From DASQUK01 sp050744525 (GTDB lineage: Bacteria > Actinomycetota > Acidimicrobiia > Acidimicrobiales > VFJN01), in contig JBOGHG010000029.1 of the NCBI GenBank assembly GCA_050744525.1, positions 1 through 26,450 on the forward strand: a DNA stretch of 26,450 bases, in the 5' to 3' direction. The notes below the pieces were generated by a model. The model did not search any database and was not told the DNA's origin. It saw nothing but the letters and a program-made list of their open reading frames with translations. Made by a program: the position numbers and the translations under genes. Below are positions 7,074 to 14,278 of the stretch, piece after piece (the first letter of the stretch is position 1; the number at the start of each line of letters is the position of its first letter).

Positions 7074-7291
7074 GCGCTGACTCCTCCCGGTAGGCAGGGG
7101 GACAACTCTACGGTCCCTTTCACCGAATTACGCCGAATCCTCGGCCAAAGGCGACCAGCAGTGCGGCGACGGCGGCCCCCTCAACCCTGGGCTAGTGCCG
7201 TGACCGGCTCCCGCTGCAGTTCCTGGCGCCGAATTGGTTGCTGGCCAACCACTCCTGCGCCAGGAACACGGGTCCCGCTGGGACTCAGCGC
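7074..7291. promoter_or_regulatory. Divergent intergenic region between infA and the amidohydrolase gene
   Basis: About 240 bases separate the two divergent starts, and promoters for both genes are expected here. The infA ribosome binding site (GGGAGGAG on the minus strand) lies at the left edge. I see no convincing -35/-10 pair. The only clear element is the palindrome described next to the amidohydrolase start. Confidence 0.45.
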
Positions 7292-7305
7292 GAGAACGTG
7301 TTCTA
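7292..7305 (+). promoter_or_regulatory. KstR-like palindromic operator candidate
   Basis: AGAAC-GT-GTTCT has perfect 5-base arms. With the following A it fits the KstR consensus TnnAACnnGTTnnA at every fixed position except the first T. It ends 10 bases before the ATG of the amidohydrolase gene, a position suited to repression. KstR and relatives are TetR-family regulators of sterol and lipid catabolism in actinobacteria; which regulator reads this site is inference. Confidence 0.4.
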
Positions 7306-7315
7306 CCCTGAGCAC

Positions 7316-8512
7316 ATGGATGCTGGCGCCCTCGGCCATCCGGTCATCGATGCGGACAACCACTACTACGAGGCCGAGGACGCCTTCACCCGCCACCTCG
7401 ACCCCGCCCTCGGGCCCCGCTGCGTCCAGTGGGCCACCATCGACGGCAAGCGGTACCACGTGCTGGGCGGCCGCGTCAGCCGTGCGGTGAGCAACGCCAC
7501 CTTCGACCCGGTGTCCAAGCCGGGTTGCCTGTACGACTACTTCCGCGGCAACGCCGGCGGCGTCAACCCGCTGGAGCGGCTGCGCGACCACGAGCCGATC
7601 CGAGCGGAGTACCGCGACGCCGACGCCCGTCTCCGCACGCTCGACGAGCAGGGCCTGGCGGGCTGCTGGTTGTTCCCGACGCTGGGCATGATCTACGAGG
7701 AACCCCTGCGCCACGATCCCGAGGCCGTGTGCCACACCTTCCGTGCGTTCAACCGTTGGCTCCGTGACGATTGGGGCTTCGCTCACGCCGATCGGATCTT
7801 CGCCGCCCCCTACATCACGCTGGCCGACCCGCGATGGGCGGTCGAGGAGCTCGAGTGGGCGCTGGGCGAAGGGGCAAAGCTGCTGGTCATGCGACCCGCG
7901 GCCCCCACCACCGCGCTGGGGCGACGCTCGCCGTTCGACGCCATGTTCGACCCCTTCTGGGCCCGGGTCGACGAGGTGGGTGTGACCGTGGTCGTGCACG
8001 CGGGGGACAGCGGCGTGTCGTCGGACGGCTACGCCGTCGACGGGTTCGCCGCCACCTTCTCGGGCGGGTACAGGCCCTCGCTCAAGAACTTCGCCATCGA
8101 GCGGGCGGTGCACGACTTCCTGCTGTCGATGGTGCTCGAGAACCACTTCCGCAAGTTCCCCAACCTGCGGGTGGCGTCGGTCGAGAACGGCGCCGAGTTC
8201 CTGCCCGACCTGTTCCGCAAGCTGCGGTCGGTCGACCGCAAGGTGCGGGGCTGGTTCTCCGACGACCCGGTCGAGGTCTTCCGCCGCCACATCTGGGTCA
8301 ACCCGTTCTGGGAGGACGACCTTGGTTCGGTGGTCGAGTGGATGGGCGCCGACCGGGTGCTGTTCGGCTCGGACTGGCCCCACATCGAGGGCCTGCCCCG
8401 GCCGCTCGACTACCTGCGTGAGGCCAAGACGCTCGATGCCGACGACCGGCGCAGGGTGCTGCACGACAACGTCAGGGACTTGACCACGCCCCGACCTCGT
8501 CGGGCCGGCTAG
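7316..8512 (+). CDS. Amidohydrolase family (Amidohydro_2) protein
   Basis: This is a 398-residue cytoplasmic TIM-barrel hydrolase of the ACMSD-like superfamily. Visible landmarks are VIDADNHYYEAEDAFTRHLD at the N-terminus, VTVVVHAGDSG in the middle, LRVASVENGAEFLPDLF, and VLFGSDWPHIEGLPRPLDYL near the end with the conserved late Asp. The DADNHYYE opening in place of a standard HxH pair is, as I recall it, typical of an actinobacterial subgroup of unknown substrate. The frame is open to a start at 7238, but the ATG at 7316 begins directly before the conserved region and lies just after the KstR-like palindrome, so it is preferred. There is no signal peptide. The next gene (sigma factor) starts 1 base after its stop. 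Confidence 0.85.
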   Translation: MDAGALGHPVIDADNHYYEAEDAFTRHLDPALGPRCVQWATIDGKRYHVLGGRVSRAVSNATFDPVSKPGCLYDYFRGNAGGVNPLERLRDHEPIRAEYRDADARLRTLDEQGLAGCWLFPTLGMIYEEPLRHDPEAVCHTFRAFNRWLRDDWGFAHADRIFAAPYITLADPRWAVEELEWALGEGAKLLVMRPAAPTTALGRRSPFDAMFDPFWARVDEVGVTVVVHAGDSGVSSDGYAVDGFAATFSGGYRPSLKNFAIERAVHDFLLSMVLENHFRKFPNLRVASVENGAEFLPDLFRKLRSVDRKVRGWFSDDPVEVFRRHIWVNPFWEDDLGSVVEWMGADRVLFGSDWPHIEGLPRPLDYLREAKTLDADDRRRVLHDNVRDLTTPRPRRAG

Positions 8513-8513
8513 G

Positions 8514-9116
8514 GTGCTCGCTGCGCAACCCATCCGAGACCTCAGCTTCCCGGCTGTGCTGTGCGCGGCGGGCAACGGTGAGCACTGGGCGCTCACCGAG
8601 CTGTTCCGTGCCTACCAGCCGCCACTCCTGCGGTATCTGCGCGCCCAGGAGCCGGGCATGGCGGACGACCTGGCCGGTGAGGTCTGGGTGGCGGTCGCCC
8701 AACAGCTGGCGCGGTTCGAGGGCGACGAGGCCGGCTTCCGCAGCTGGCTGTTCACGATCGGTCGCTGCCGGCTGATCGAGCTTCGTCGGCGCAAGGCCCG
8801 CCGGCGCACCGACCCCATGCCCCACGAGCGGCTCGACGGGGCGGTCGAGCACGGCTTCGGTGGCGATCCGTCGTGGCTGGTACTCGACCAGCTCGCGGCC
8901 CAGGAGGCCATCGACATGCTGGTGGCCGACCTGTCACCCGAGCAGGCCGAGGCAGTCCTGCTGCGAGTGGTCGGTGGCTTCGCGGTGCCCGAGGTCGCCG
9001 AGATCATGGAACGCAGCTCCGGTTCCGTGCGGGTCATGTGCCACCGGGCGCTCCGCCGGTTGGCCACCCGCTTCGGCGACGCGGCGACGGAGACGGAGGG
9101 GGTGCTGGCCGAATGA
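8514..9116 (+). CDS. ECF-family RNA polymerase sigma factor
   Basis: This is a 200-residue two-domain extracytoplasmic-function sigma factor. Region 2 is seen in ALTELFRAYQPPLLRYLRAQ ... DDLAGEVWVAVAQQLARFEG ... FRSWLFTIGRCRLIELRRRK. Region 4 is LSPEQAEAVLLRVVGGFAVP ... EVAEIMERSSGSVRVMCHRA. It directs RNA polymerase to a small, unknown promoter set. The start is a GTG one base after the amidohydrolase stop. Its own stop overlaps the ATG of the following membrane protein (ATGA), the usual arrangement for a sigma/anti-sigma pair. Confidence 0.9.
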   Translation: MLAAQPIRDLSFPAVLCAAGNGEHWALTELFRAYQPPLLRYLRAQEPGMADDLAGEVWVAVAQQLARFEGDEAGFRSWLFTIGRCRLIELRRRKARRRTDPMPHERLDGAVEHGFGGDPSWLVLDQLAAQEAIDMLVADLSPEQAEAVLLRVVGGFAVPEVAEIMERSSGSVRVMCHRALRRLATRFGDAATETEGVLAE

Positions 9117-10237
9117 CCCCCGACGACCTCTGGATCGAGATGGCGCAGTTCGACGACGCGCACGCCGACCGGCTCTGGGAAGGGTCGGCGGCCACCGAGG
9201 ACGCCCCCGCCTGGTATGGCCGCGTGGCCACGTTGCTACGCACATCGGCGGAGCCCGCCACGGACGACGAGCTGGCGGGGGAGTCGGACATCGTGGCCCG
9301 CATGCAGGCCGCCATCCTCGAGCCCGCCACCCACGACGAGTTGGCGGGGGAGTCCGACATCGTGGCCCGCATGCGGGCCACCATCCTCCAGCTCGCGCGG
9401 GCCGCCGACGGCGACGATGCCGGCGACGCCGACCGTCCCCGACATCTCAGGGCCGCCACGCCGTCTGCACATGGCGCCCGTCGCCGTCAGGGGGTCCGCG
9501 TGGTGCGCCGGGTCGTGGCGGTCAAGGCGGCGGCGGTCACAACCGTGGTCGCCCTCGGGGTCACCGCGGCGGCCGCCACCACCGGGATCGTGACCACCGT
9601 GTTGATGCCGGCGCTCTCCGACCGAGCGCACAAGGTCTTCCCGGGGGGCGACACCCCGCAGCCTGCGGACAGCGGGTCGTGGACCGACGGCTCCGGTGGG
9701 AACGACGGAGGTGTCGGAGACGACGGCGGCGACGATGCGGTCGTCACCATGGACCCCGAAGAGCCCCTCGTGTGCATGCTGGATCTCGACTGCCTCATGC
9801 GCGAGGTGAAGGTGGCCGCCGCCGCGGATCCTCCCGTCCCGGCGCCCGGGACCCTCGCCGCGGACGGCGCGGCACCGGTCGACGACGTGGTCGACCCGAG
9901 CTCGCTCGCCGAGCCGCCTCCGCCCGAGACACCCCCGGTCACGATCGCAGTAGGTGAGCCCCCGGTGGAGCCTGCGACGACGACGACGACCACGACCACG
10001 CCGCCGCCCACCACGACCACGTCCGCGCCGCCACCGCCCAGCACGACCACGACCCAGCCACCGCCGCCGCCTCCTCCGGGCGGGGAGGCCGCTCTACCCG
10101 CGGCGCCGGAGGTCGAGCCACTGAGCGCCCCGACGGGCGAAACCGGCGGGGCCGAGGACGCGGCGGGCGCCACCGCCACGACCCTCACCGTGGACGCCGG
10201 CGCCGGTTCCGGCGCCGCGCCTCAGCCGGCGAGCTGA
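9113..10237 (+). CDS. Putative anti-sigma factor: single-pass membrane protein with Thr/Pro-rich exterior
   Basis: This 374-residue protein is translationally coupled to the sigma gene. The N-terminal ~130 residues are cytoplasmic and contain two tandem copies of a 23-residue unit (47-69 and 70-92) with the core DELAGESDIVARM. In related actinobacterial anti-sigma proteins one copy of an ELAGE-type segment is usual, as I recall. A single transmembrane helix spans about 137-165. The exterior is acidic and glycine-rich, then low-complexity (TTTTTT, PPPTTTT, PPPPPPP), consistent with a wall-spanning stalk. No zinc-anti-sigma HxxxCxxC motif is visible. The anti-sigma role is inferred from position and topology rather than from a recognised domain. 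Confidence 0.75.
   Translation: MTPDDLWIEMAQFDDAHADRLWEGSAATEDAPAWYGRVATLLRTSAEPATDDELAGESDIVARMQAAILEPATHDELAGESDIVARMRATILQLARAADGDDAGDADRPRHLRAATPSAHGARRRQGVRVVRRVVAVKAAAVTTVVALGVTAAAATTGIVTTVLMPALSDRAHKVFPGGDTPQPADSGSWTDGSGGNDGGVGDDGGDDAVVTMDPEEPLVCMLDLDCLMREVKVAAAADPPVPAPGTLAADGAAPVDDVVDPSSLAEPPPPETPPVTIAVGEPPVEPATTTTTTTTPPPTTTTSAPPPPSTTTTQPPPPPPPGGEAALPAAPEVEPLSAPTGETGGAEDAAGATATTLTVDAGAGSGAAPQPAS
9251..9388 (+). repeat. Two tandem 69-bp units inside the anti-sigma gene
   Basis: Unit 1 is 9251-9319 and unit 2 is 9320-9388. They are identical at nearly all positions, with only a handful of substitutions; both begin GAGCCCGCCAC and end CCATCCTC. The length is a multiple of three, so the duplication adds 23 residues in frame. 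Confidence 0.9.
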
Positions 10238-10400
10238 CCCCCGCAAGCTGGTACGCGACGCCTTTTTCTCGTCACGTGTAACGCACGGCCGTCCCGACGC
10301 GATCTAGTGCGTGGATGGGAGCAGGCAAGCGCATCGTCGGCCAACGGGCGGGTTGGTCACCTCACGGGCGAGGCTAGGCGAACGCTCTGCCGGCGGGTGG

Positions 10401-10448
10401 GGAGGTCAGTGTTCCGGGGGCGTGCGGGCGGCCCCGGAACAGACCTCC
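10401..10448. terminator. Long hairpin between convergent genes
   Basis: GGAGGTC, a 2-base bulge, and TGTTCCGGGG pair with CCCCGGAACA and GACCTCC around a 12-base loop, giving 17 base pairs. It lies in the 220-base gap between the convergent anti-sigma and VWA genes, 10 bases after the VWA stop. Neither side has a U-run. A bidirectional terminator is the likely role. Nothing else is evident in 10,238-10,457. Confidence 0.65.
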
Positions 10449-10457
10449 TTGCCCGCG

Positions 10458-11828
10458 TCACAGCAGCTCGGTGACGCATGCGCCCAGCTGGCGAAGGTTG
10501 CGGACCTCGGCCATGCGGTCGCAGGCCAGCGCGTAGAGCGAGGCCACCGAGTCGCCCTGGTCCCACCGGTCGCGAGGCTCGGGGTTGAGGAACCAGATCC
10601 GCCGGCTGCGGCGGTGGATCTCCCGCAGGGCGTGGAGAGCGGGATCGCCGTGGTGGCTGCGGGCATCGCCGGTGACGACCAGTGTGGCGCGCGGGCTGAG
10701 TTGGCTCCCGTACCGGTCCAGGAAGCTGCGCAGGACCTGGCCGTAATCGCTGCGGTGCCGTGCGCGGGACGACGACGCACGGGCGAGCAGGGCGTACGGG
10801 TCCACGTCGTGGAGCCGGCGATCGAGCACGTCGGTGATCTCCTGGACGTCGTCGACGAAGACGAAGGTGCGCAGGCCCGAGAACTCATCGTGCAGGGCGT
10901 ACACGAGCGCCAACGTGAAGCGCGAGAACTCGGCCATCGACCCCGAGACGTCGCACAACACCCACAGCTCGGGCCGGGAACGCGGTCGGTGTCGATAGGC
11001 GGGGTCGAGGGGCACGCCGCCGCTCTGCAATGAGCCCCGGAGTGTGCGGCGCATGTCGAGTCGCCCACCCCGGCTGCGGCGCTGCTGGTGGGCGACCTTG
11101 GCGGCCAGCCTGCGGGCCAGGGGCCGCACGGCCGCCCGCATGTCGCGCAGCTCCCCGGTCGAGGCCCTGAGGAAGTCGACCTCGTCGGCAGTCGGGGTCG
11201 CCGGCGGCCCGCGTTCGGCGCTCCCGGCGCGGATCTCGGCCGCGAGCATCTGGCGGTAGCGGTCGAGCAGCGCCTCGACGTCGGCCTGCGCCAGCCGCTC
11301 GTCGAGCGCCGTGCGCCGCCCCGCGCCCCGGCCCCGCCGCAGCGCGTCCTGGCGGATCGTCGAGAGGTCGAGGCCGCGGAGCAGGCGCTGCAGGCGGTAC
11401 CGGTCGCTGCCCGCCACCACGCCGAAGCCGGCCCAGCGCCGCGCCGCCTGTGCCGCCAGCGCCGGCAGGGCGTCGACGTCACCGCTGGCGAGGGCCTGCG
11501 CAAGTCGTCGACGGATGGCGGCGGCGTGGGGGGCGCCGTCGGGGTCGTCGTCGACCGCCGACGGCGTTGGCCACGACGACACCGGCGGCCCGAACCAGCG
11601 CTCGAACGCGGCCTCGAAGGCTCCGAGCTGCTCGGAGCGCTTGACCAGCGTGGTGGCCAGCGCCACCCGGGTCTCGCTGCGGGACACGAGGTCGACCTGT
11701 TCCAGGGCGGCAACGGCGTCGACCACGCCGCTCGTCGGTACGTCGACGCCGCTGGCTCGGAGCTGGTCGGCGAAGGCGAGCACGAGGGCGACCAGAGCAT
11801 CCCCGGTCGGGATCGGCGTCGGGCCCAT
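10458..11828 (-). CDS. CoxE-like von Willebrand factor A (VWA) domain protein
   Basis: This 456-residue protein has a helical N-terminal region followed by a C-terminal VWA domain from about residue 285. The metal-binding MIDAS motif is intact as DVSGS (293-297) after PELWVLC, and later VVTGDARSHHGD supplies the remaining acidic position. CoxE-type proteins usually act with a MoxR-family AAA+ ATPase in maturing metalloenzymes such as CO dehydrogenase; no such ATPase or molybdenum enzyme is in this window. The ATG at 11828 lies 21 bases after the IclR gene on the same strand, so it may be co-transcribed with the hydroquinone-operon regulator. A helper role in loading iron into the dioxygenase is conceivable but speculative. 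Confidence 0.8.
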   Translation of the reverse strand: MGPTPIPTGDALVALVLAFADQLRASGVDVPTSGVVDAVAALEQVDLVSRSETRVALATTLVKRSEQLGAFEAAFERWFGPPVSSWPTPSAVDDDPDGAPHAAAIRRRLAQALASGDVDALPALAAQAARRWAGFGVVAGSDRYRLQRLLRGLDLSTIRQDALRRGRGAGRRTALDERLAQADVEALLDRYRQMLAAEIRAGSAERGPPATPTADEVDFLRASTGELRDMRAAVRPLARRLAAKVAHQQRRSRGGRLDMRRTLRGSLQSGGVPLDPAYRHRPRSRPELWVLCDVSGSMAEFSRFTLALVYALHDEFSGLRTFVFVDDVQEITDVLDRRLHDVDPYALLARASSSRARHRSDYGQVLRSFLDRYGSQLSPRATLVVTGDARSHHGDPALHALREIHRRSRRIWFLNPEPRDRWDQGDSVASLYALACDRMAEVRNLRQLGACVTELL

Positions 11829-11849
11829 GGGCGTCCCGGGACTCGGCGG

Positions 11850-12608
11850 CTATCGCCGCGCCAGGCGCTCGCTGATCTGCCAGGCGGTGTCGAGGAGGGC
11901 GGGAAGGAAGTCCTTGCGGATGGCGTCGAGGCTCACCCGCCCGACATGGGTGGACACGTTGATGGCCGCAAGGGCGCGGCCGTTGCGGTCACGCAGCGCC
12001 GCTCCGATCGACCGCAGCCCGGCCTCCAGCTCCTGGTCGACCAGGGCCCAACCCTGGTGGCGCACCCGCACCAGCTCGTCGTGGAGGTCGGCGGGCTTGG
12101 TGATCGTCCGCTCGGTGATCGGCGCCAGCGGACCGGGGCCGAGCAGCTCGTCGACCTCGTCCCGGTCGAGCTCCGCGAGGAGCACCCGCCCCATCGACGT
12201 GGCGTACGCAGGGAGACGGGAACCGAGCCCCAAGGAGATGGTCATGATCCGCTTGGTGGGAACCCGCGCGATGTAGACGATCTCGGGCCCGTCGAGCACC
12301 GCCGCCGAGCACGACTCGTGCGTGCGCTCCACCAACGCCTCCATCCCCGGTTCGGCGATGCTCGCCAGGTCGAGCGACGACAGGTAGGCGTACCCGAGGT
12401 CGAGCACCTTGGGCGTGAGCTCGAAGCCCCGGCCGTCGGAGCGGGCGTAGCCGAGATGCTGGAGCGTGAGCAGGACCCGGCGGGCGGTGGCGCGCGTCAG
12501 CCCGGTGAATCGTGCGACCTCCGAGAGGGTGAGGCGGGGGTGCTCCCGCGAGAACACCTGCATCACTGCGAGCCCCCGCTCGAGAGACTGGACGTACTCG
12601 CTCGACAA
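11850..12608 (-). CDS. IclR-family regulator, PcaR/PcaU/PobR-like
   Basis: This is a 252-residue regulator. The opening YVQSLERGLAVMQVF and winged HTH LTLSEVARFTGLTRATARRV (about residues 27-46) match the branch that controls β-ketoadipate-pathway genes in many bacteria. The remainder is the IclR effector-binding domain, including ESCSAAVLDG, IVYIARVP, LPAYATSMGRVLLAEL and AALRDRNGRALAAINVS. The start is a TTG with AAGG 8 bases upstream. It is divergent from the dioxygenase operon with 127 bases between the starts, the standard layout for a local regulator. I infer that it senses a pathway compound (hydroquinone, maleylacetate or 3-oxoadipate are candidates) and controls both directions. Known proteobacterial hydroquinone operons more often use LysR-type regulators. 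Confidence 0.9.
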   Translation of the reverse strand: MSSEYVQSLERGLAVMQVFSREHPRLTLSEVARFTGLTRATARRVLLTLQHLGYARSDGRGFELTPKVLDLGYAYLSSLDLASIAEPGMEALVERTHESCSAAVLDGPEIVYIARVPTKRIMTISLGLGSRLPAYATSMGRVLLAELDRDEVDELLGPGPLAPITERTITKPADLHDELVRVRHQGWALVDQELEAGLRSIGAALRDRNGRALAAINVSTHVGRVSLDAIRKDFLPALLDTAWQISERLARR

Positions 12609-12617
12609 CCCACGACC

Positions 12618-12640
12618 TTGTGTTCGTTGTTGTGTTCGTT
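12618..12640. promoter_or_regulatory. Two 11-bp direct repeats in the IclR-hapC intergenic region
   Basis: TTGTGTTCGTT occurs at 12618-12628 and again at 12630-12640, a perfect repeat with a 12-base period, just upstream of the IclR TTG start. The TGTTC core recurs once more inside the adjacent palindrome. PcaU/PobR-type IclR regulators are known to bind operators built of about 10-bp direct and inverted repeats, so this is a strong operator candidate. Confidence 0.6.
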
Positions 12641-12643
12641 ATC

Positions 12644-12664
12644 CGCACAGATGTTCACTGTGCG
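12644..12664. promoter_or_regulatory. 21-bp palindromic operator candidate between iclR and hapC
   Basis: CGCACAG-ATGTTCA-CTGTGCG has perfect 7-base arms around a 7-base spacer. It is centred between the divergent starts (36 bases from IclR, 72 from hapC) and only 3 bases from the direct repeats. It is the most likely binding site for the IclR-family regulator. I could not assign -35/-10 boxes for either promoter. Confidence 0.65.
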
Positions 12665-12735
12665 ACTCAAGTATGTCACACTCGAACTCGCGGCGATCCG
12701 CCGTGATCCGACAACCCGACGGTCAGGGGGAGCCC

Positions 12736-13233
12736 ATGCCGCAGTACACGACCCGGTTCGGCAGCCTGCTCGACTACGACAAGGGTGGCGTCGAGGCGAT
12801 CGACGACGAGCCCGAGCACTACGCGTTCTCGAACATGTTCGAGGTCGCGGCCAACGCCAAGGCGTGGGAGAAGGTGGCGGTCGGCAAGAACCAGGAGTAC
12901 GTGCTCGAGGTCATCCGGGCCGAGGGCACGTCCGAGTGGCGCACGGCCGCGCACGACGAGACCGCACTGGTGATGGACGGCACCGTCACCGTCGAGCTCG
13001 TGAAGCTCGATGAACCCGAGCTACCGGCCGAAAAGCGGGGGTCGGTGCGCATCGACGGCGAGCCCTCGGGCCGTGCCATGGGCCGCATCGTCGCCGGGCG
13101 CGGGCACATGTCCCTCCTGCCGGCCGGCGCCGCCTACCGGTTCCGGGCCGACGAGCCGGGTGTGATCCTGCTCCAGACCATCGAGGGCGACGACACCATC
13201 TATCGCTGGACCGAGATCATCCAGACGGGTTGA
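12736..13233 (+). CDS. hapC: Hydroquinone 1,2-dioxygenase, small subunit (HapC/PnpC type)
   Basis: This is a 165-residue (about 18 kDa) cupin-like protein, matching the size of the small subunit of the two-component hydroquinone dioxygenases. Landmarks include NMFEVAANAKAWEKVAVGKN, TALVMDGTVTVELVKL, GHMSLLPAGAAYRFRADEPG and LLQTIEGDDTIYRWTEI. In the PnpCD structure this subunit assists the large one, which carries the iron. The frame is open far upstream, but the ATG at 12736 follows AGGGGGA (12725-12731) with ordinary spacing and begins the conserved region. It is the first gene of the rightward operon, divergent from the IclR regulator. Identification rests on pairing with the large subunit as well as on its own sequence. 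Confidence 0.82.
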   Translation: MPQYTTRFGSLLDYDKGGVEAIDDEPEHYAFSNMFEVAANAKAWEKVAVGKNQEYVLEVIRAEGTSEWRTAAHDETALVMDGTVTVELVKLDEPELPAEKRGSVRIDGEPSGRAMGRIVAGRGHMSLLPAGAAYRFRADEPGVILLQTIEGDDTIYRWTEIIQTG

Positions 13234-13250
13234 CGGAGGGCACCACGATC

Positions 13251-14240
13251 ATGACCGAGACCACGACCAGCACCACAGAGGTCCGTGCCGGCGAGCCCAA
13301 CGCCCACGGCTACCGCACCTACTCGTTGGGCGAGTTCACGTTCAGCCGCGACGAGTACTTCGCGCACGTGACCTGGCCCACCGGTAGCCACGTCATGTCG
13401 ATCGACGGCTTCCTGCGGGCCACCCAGCGCGACGTCGCGTGGCAGTTCTTCTACGGCGTCGTCAACTTCGACGACGTGATCGGCACCATCAACCACTACG
13501 GCAACGTCGACCTGTTCGCCGGCACGTTCAACGACGCCTACCGCCGTGCCGAGGTCGACCACCTCGAGAACTTCCCGCACGAAGCGATCTTCGCAACGTT
13601 CGTGGCGATGCTCGACGACTGGACCAACGCCGGCTTCGATCCCTTCGCCTCTCCCGAGGAGACCGGCGCCGCCTGGGGCGACAAGGCCGGCAGCAACACC
13701 GCCGCGATCAGCCGCAGGCGCGTCACCGCGCGGCGCATGGTGGGCGTCCCCGGCGACGAGGCGCTGCGCACCGACGCCACCCACCCGATCAATCGCATGT
13801 TCGCGGACGTCGATCAATCCGAGCCGGAGATCCACGCCGAACCCGGCTTCGAGGCCGAGGTGGCGGCGTTCAACCTGTTCGCCTACCTGTCGCGCTCCGA
13901 CGTCACCTGGAACCCGTCCGTGGTGTCGGTGTGCAAGGACAGCCTCTACTGCCCGACCACCGAGGAGTACATCCTGCCCATCGTCCACGGGAACGACCGG
14001 GTCGAATGGTTCGTGCAGCTCTCGGACCAGATCGAATGGGACGTCGCCGACAAGGAGAGCGGGTCCCGCCGGGCACGGGTGGTCATGAAGCCGGGCGACG
14101 TGGCCGCCATGCCCGCCGACATCCGCCATCAGGGCTACGCCTCCAAGCGTTCGATGCTGCTGGTCTGGGAGAACGGCTCGCCCGACCTCCCCCAGATGAT
14201 CGCCGAGGGCCGCGCCCCGACCTATCCGGTCGACGTCTGA
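13251..14240 (+). CDS. hapD: Hydroquinone 1,2-dioxygenase, large catalytic subunit (HapD/PnpD type)
   Basis: This 329-residue Fe(II)-dependent ring-cleaving enzyme converts hydroquinone to 4-hydroxymuconic semialdehyde. HGNDRVEWFVQLSDQIEW and GDVAAMPADIRHQGYASKRS contain the likely iron ligands: Asn248, Glu252 and His293. Their spacing (Asn, +4 Glu, +45 His) equals the Asn258/Glu262/His303 set I recall for the PnpD crystal structure. Other landmarks are FYGVVNFDDVIGTINHYGNV and WNPSVVSVCKDSLYCPTTEE. The size (about 37 kDa) fits the known large subunits. I choose the ATG at 13251 because GGAGGG lies 10 bases upstream; the frame is open to a TTG at 13230 overlapping the hapC stop. Members of this class are described mainly from proteobacteria, so an actinobacterial version is of interest. 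Confidence 0.86.
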   Translation: MTETTTSTTEVRAGEPNAHGYRTYSLGEFTFSRDEYFAHVTWPTGSHVMSIDGFLRATQRDVAWQFFYGVVNFDDVIGTINHYGNVDLFAGTFNDAYRRAEVDHLENFPHEAIFATFVAMLDDWTNAGFDPFASPEETGAAWGDKAGSNTAAISRRRVTARRMVGVPGDEALRTDATHPINRMFADVDQSEPEIHAEPGFEAEVAAFNLFAYLSRSDVTWNPSVVSVCKDSLYCPTTEEYILPIVHGNDRVEWFVQLSDQIEWDVADKESGSRRARVVMKPGDVAAMPADIRHQGYASKRSMLLVWENGSPDLPQMIAEGRAPTYPVDV

Positions 14241-14278
14241 GCTCGACCGCCGACGGACCGCCAGCGGGCGCCGCAGCC

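Noticed and set aside
7290..7306. Actinobacterial LexA (SOS) box at the GAAC-GTTC palindrome.
   Set aside because: SOS boxes have GAAC and GTTC separated by four bases; here the spacing is two, which fits KstR-type sites instead.
7181..8596. Long open frame on the minus strand opposite the second amidohydrolase gene.
   Set aside because: It is a high-GC antisense shadow; the plus-strand product has clear family motifs, and the minus-strand product has none.
9961..10080. Repetitive ACGACGACGACCACGACC-type DNA, considered as a satellite or CRISPR-like repeat.
   Set aside because: It is the coding sequence of the Thr/Pro-rich tail of the anti-sigma protein; units are short, irregular and explained by low-complexity codons.
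13439..14278. N-terminal extension of the aldehyde dehydrogenase frame giving 770 residues, a possible fusion protein.
   Set aside because: The extension runs through hapD in another frame, is Arg-rich and has no domain; the GTG at 14279 gives a normal-length enzyme.
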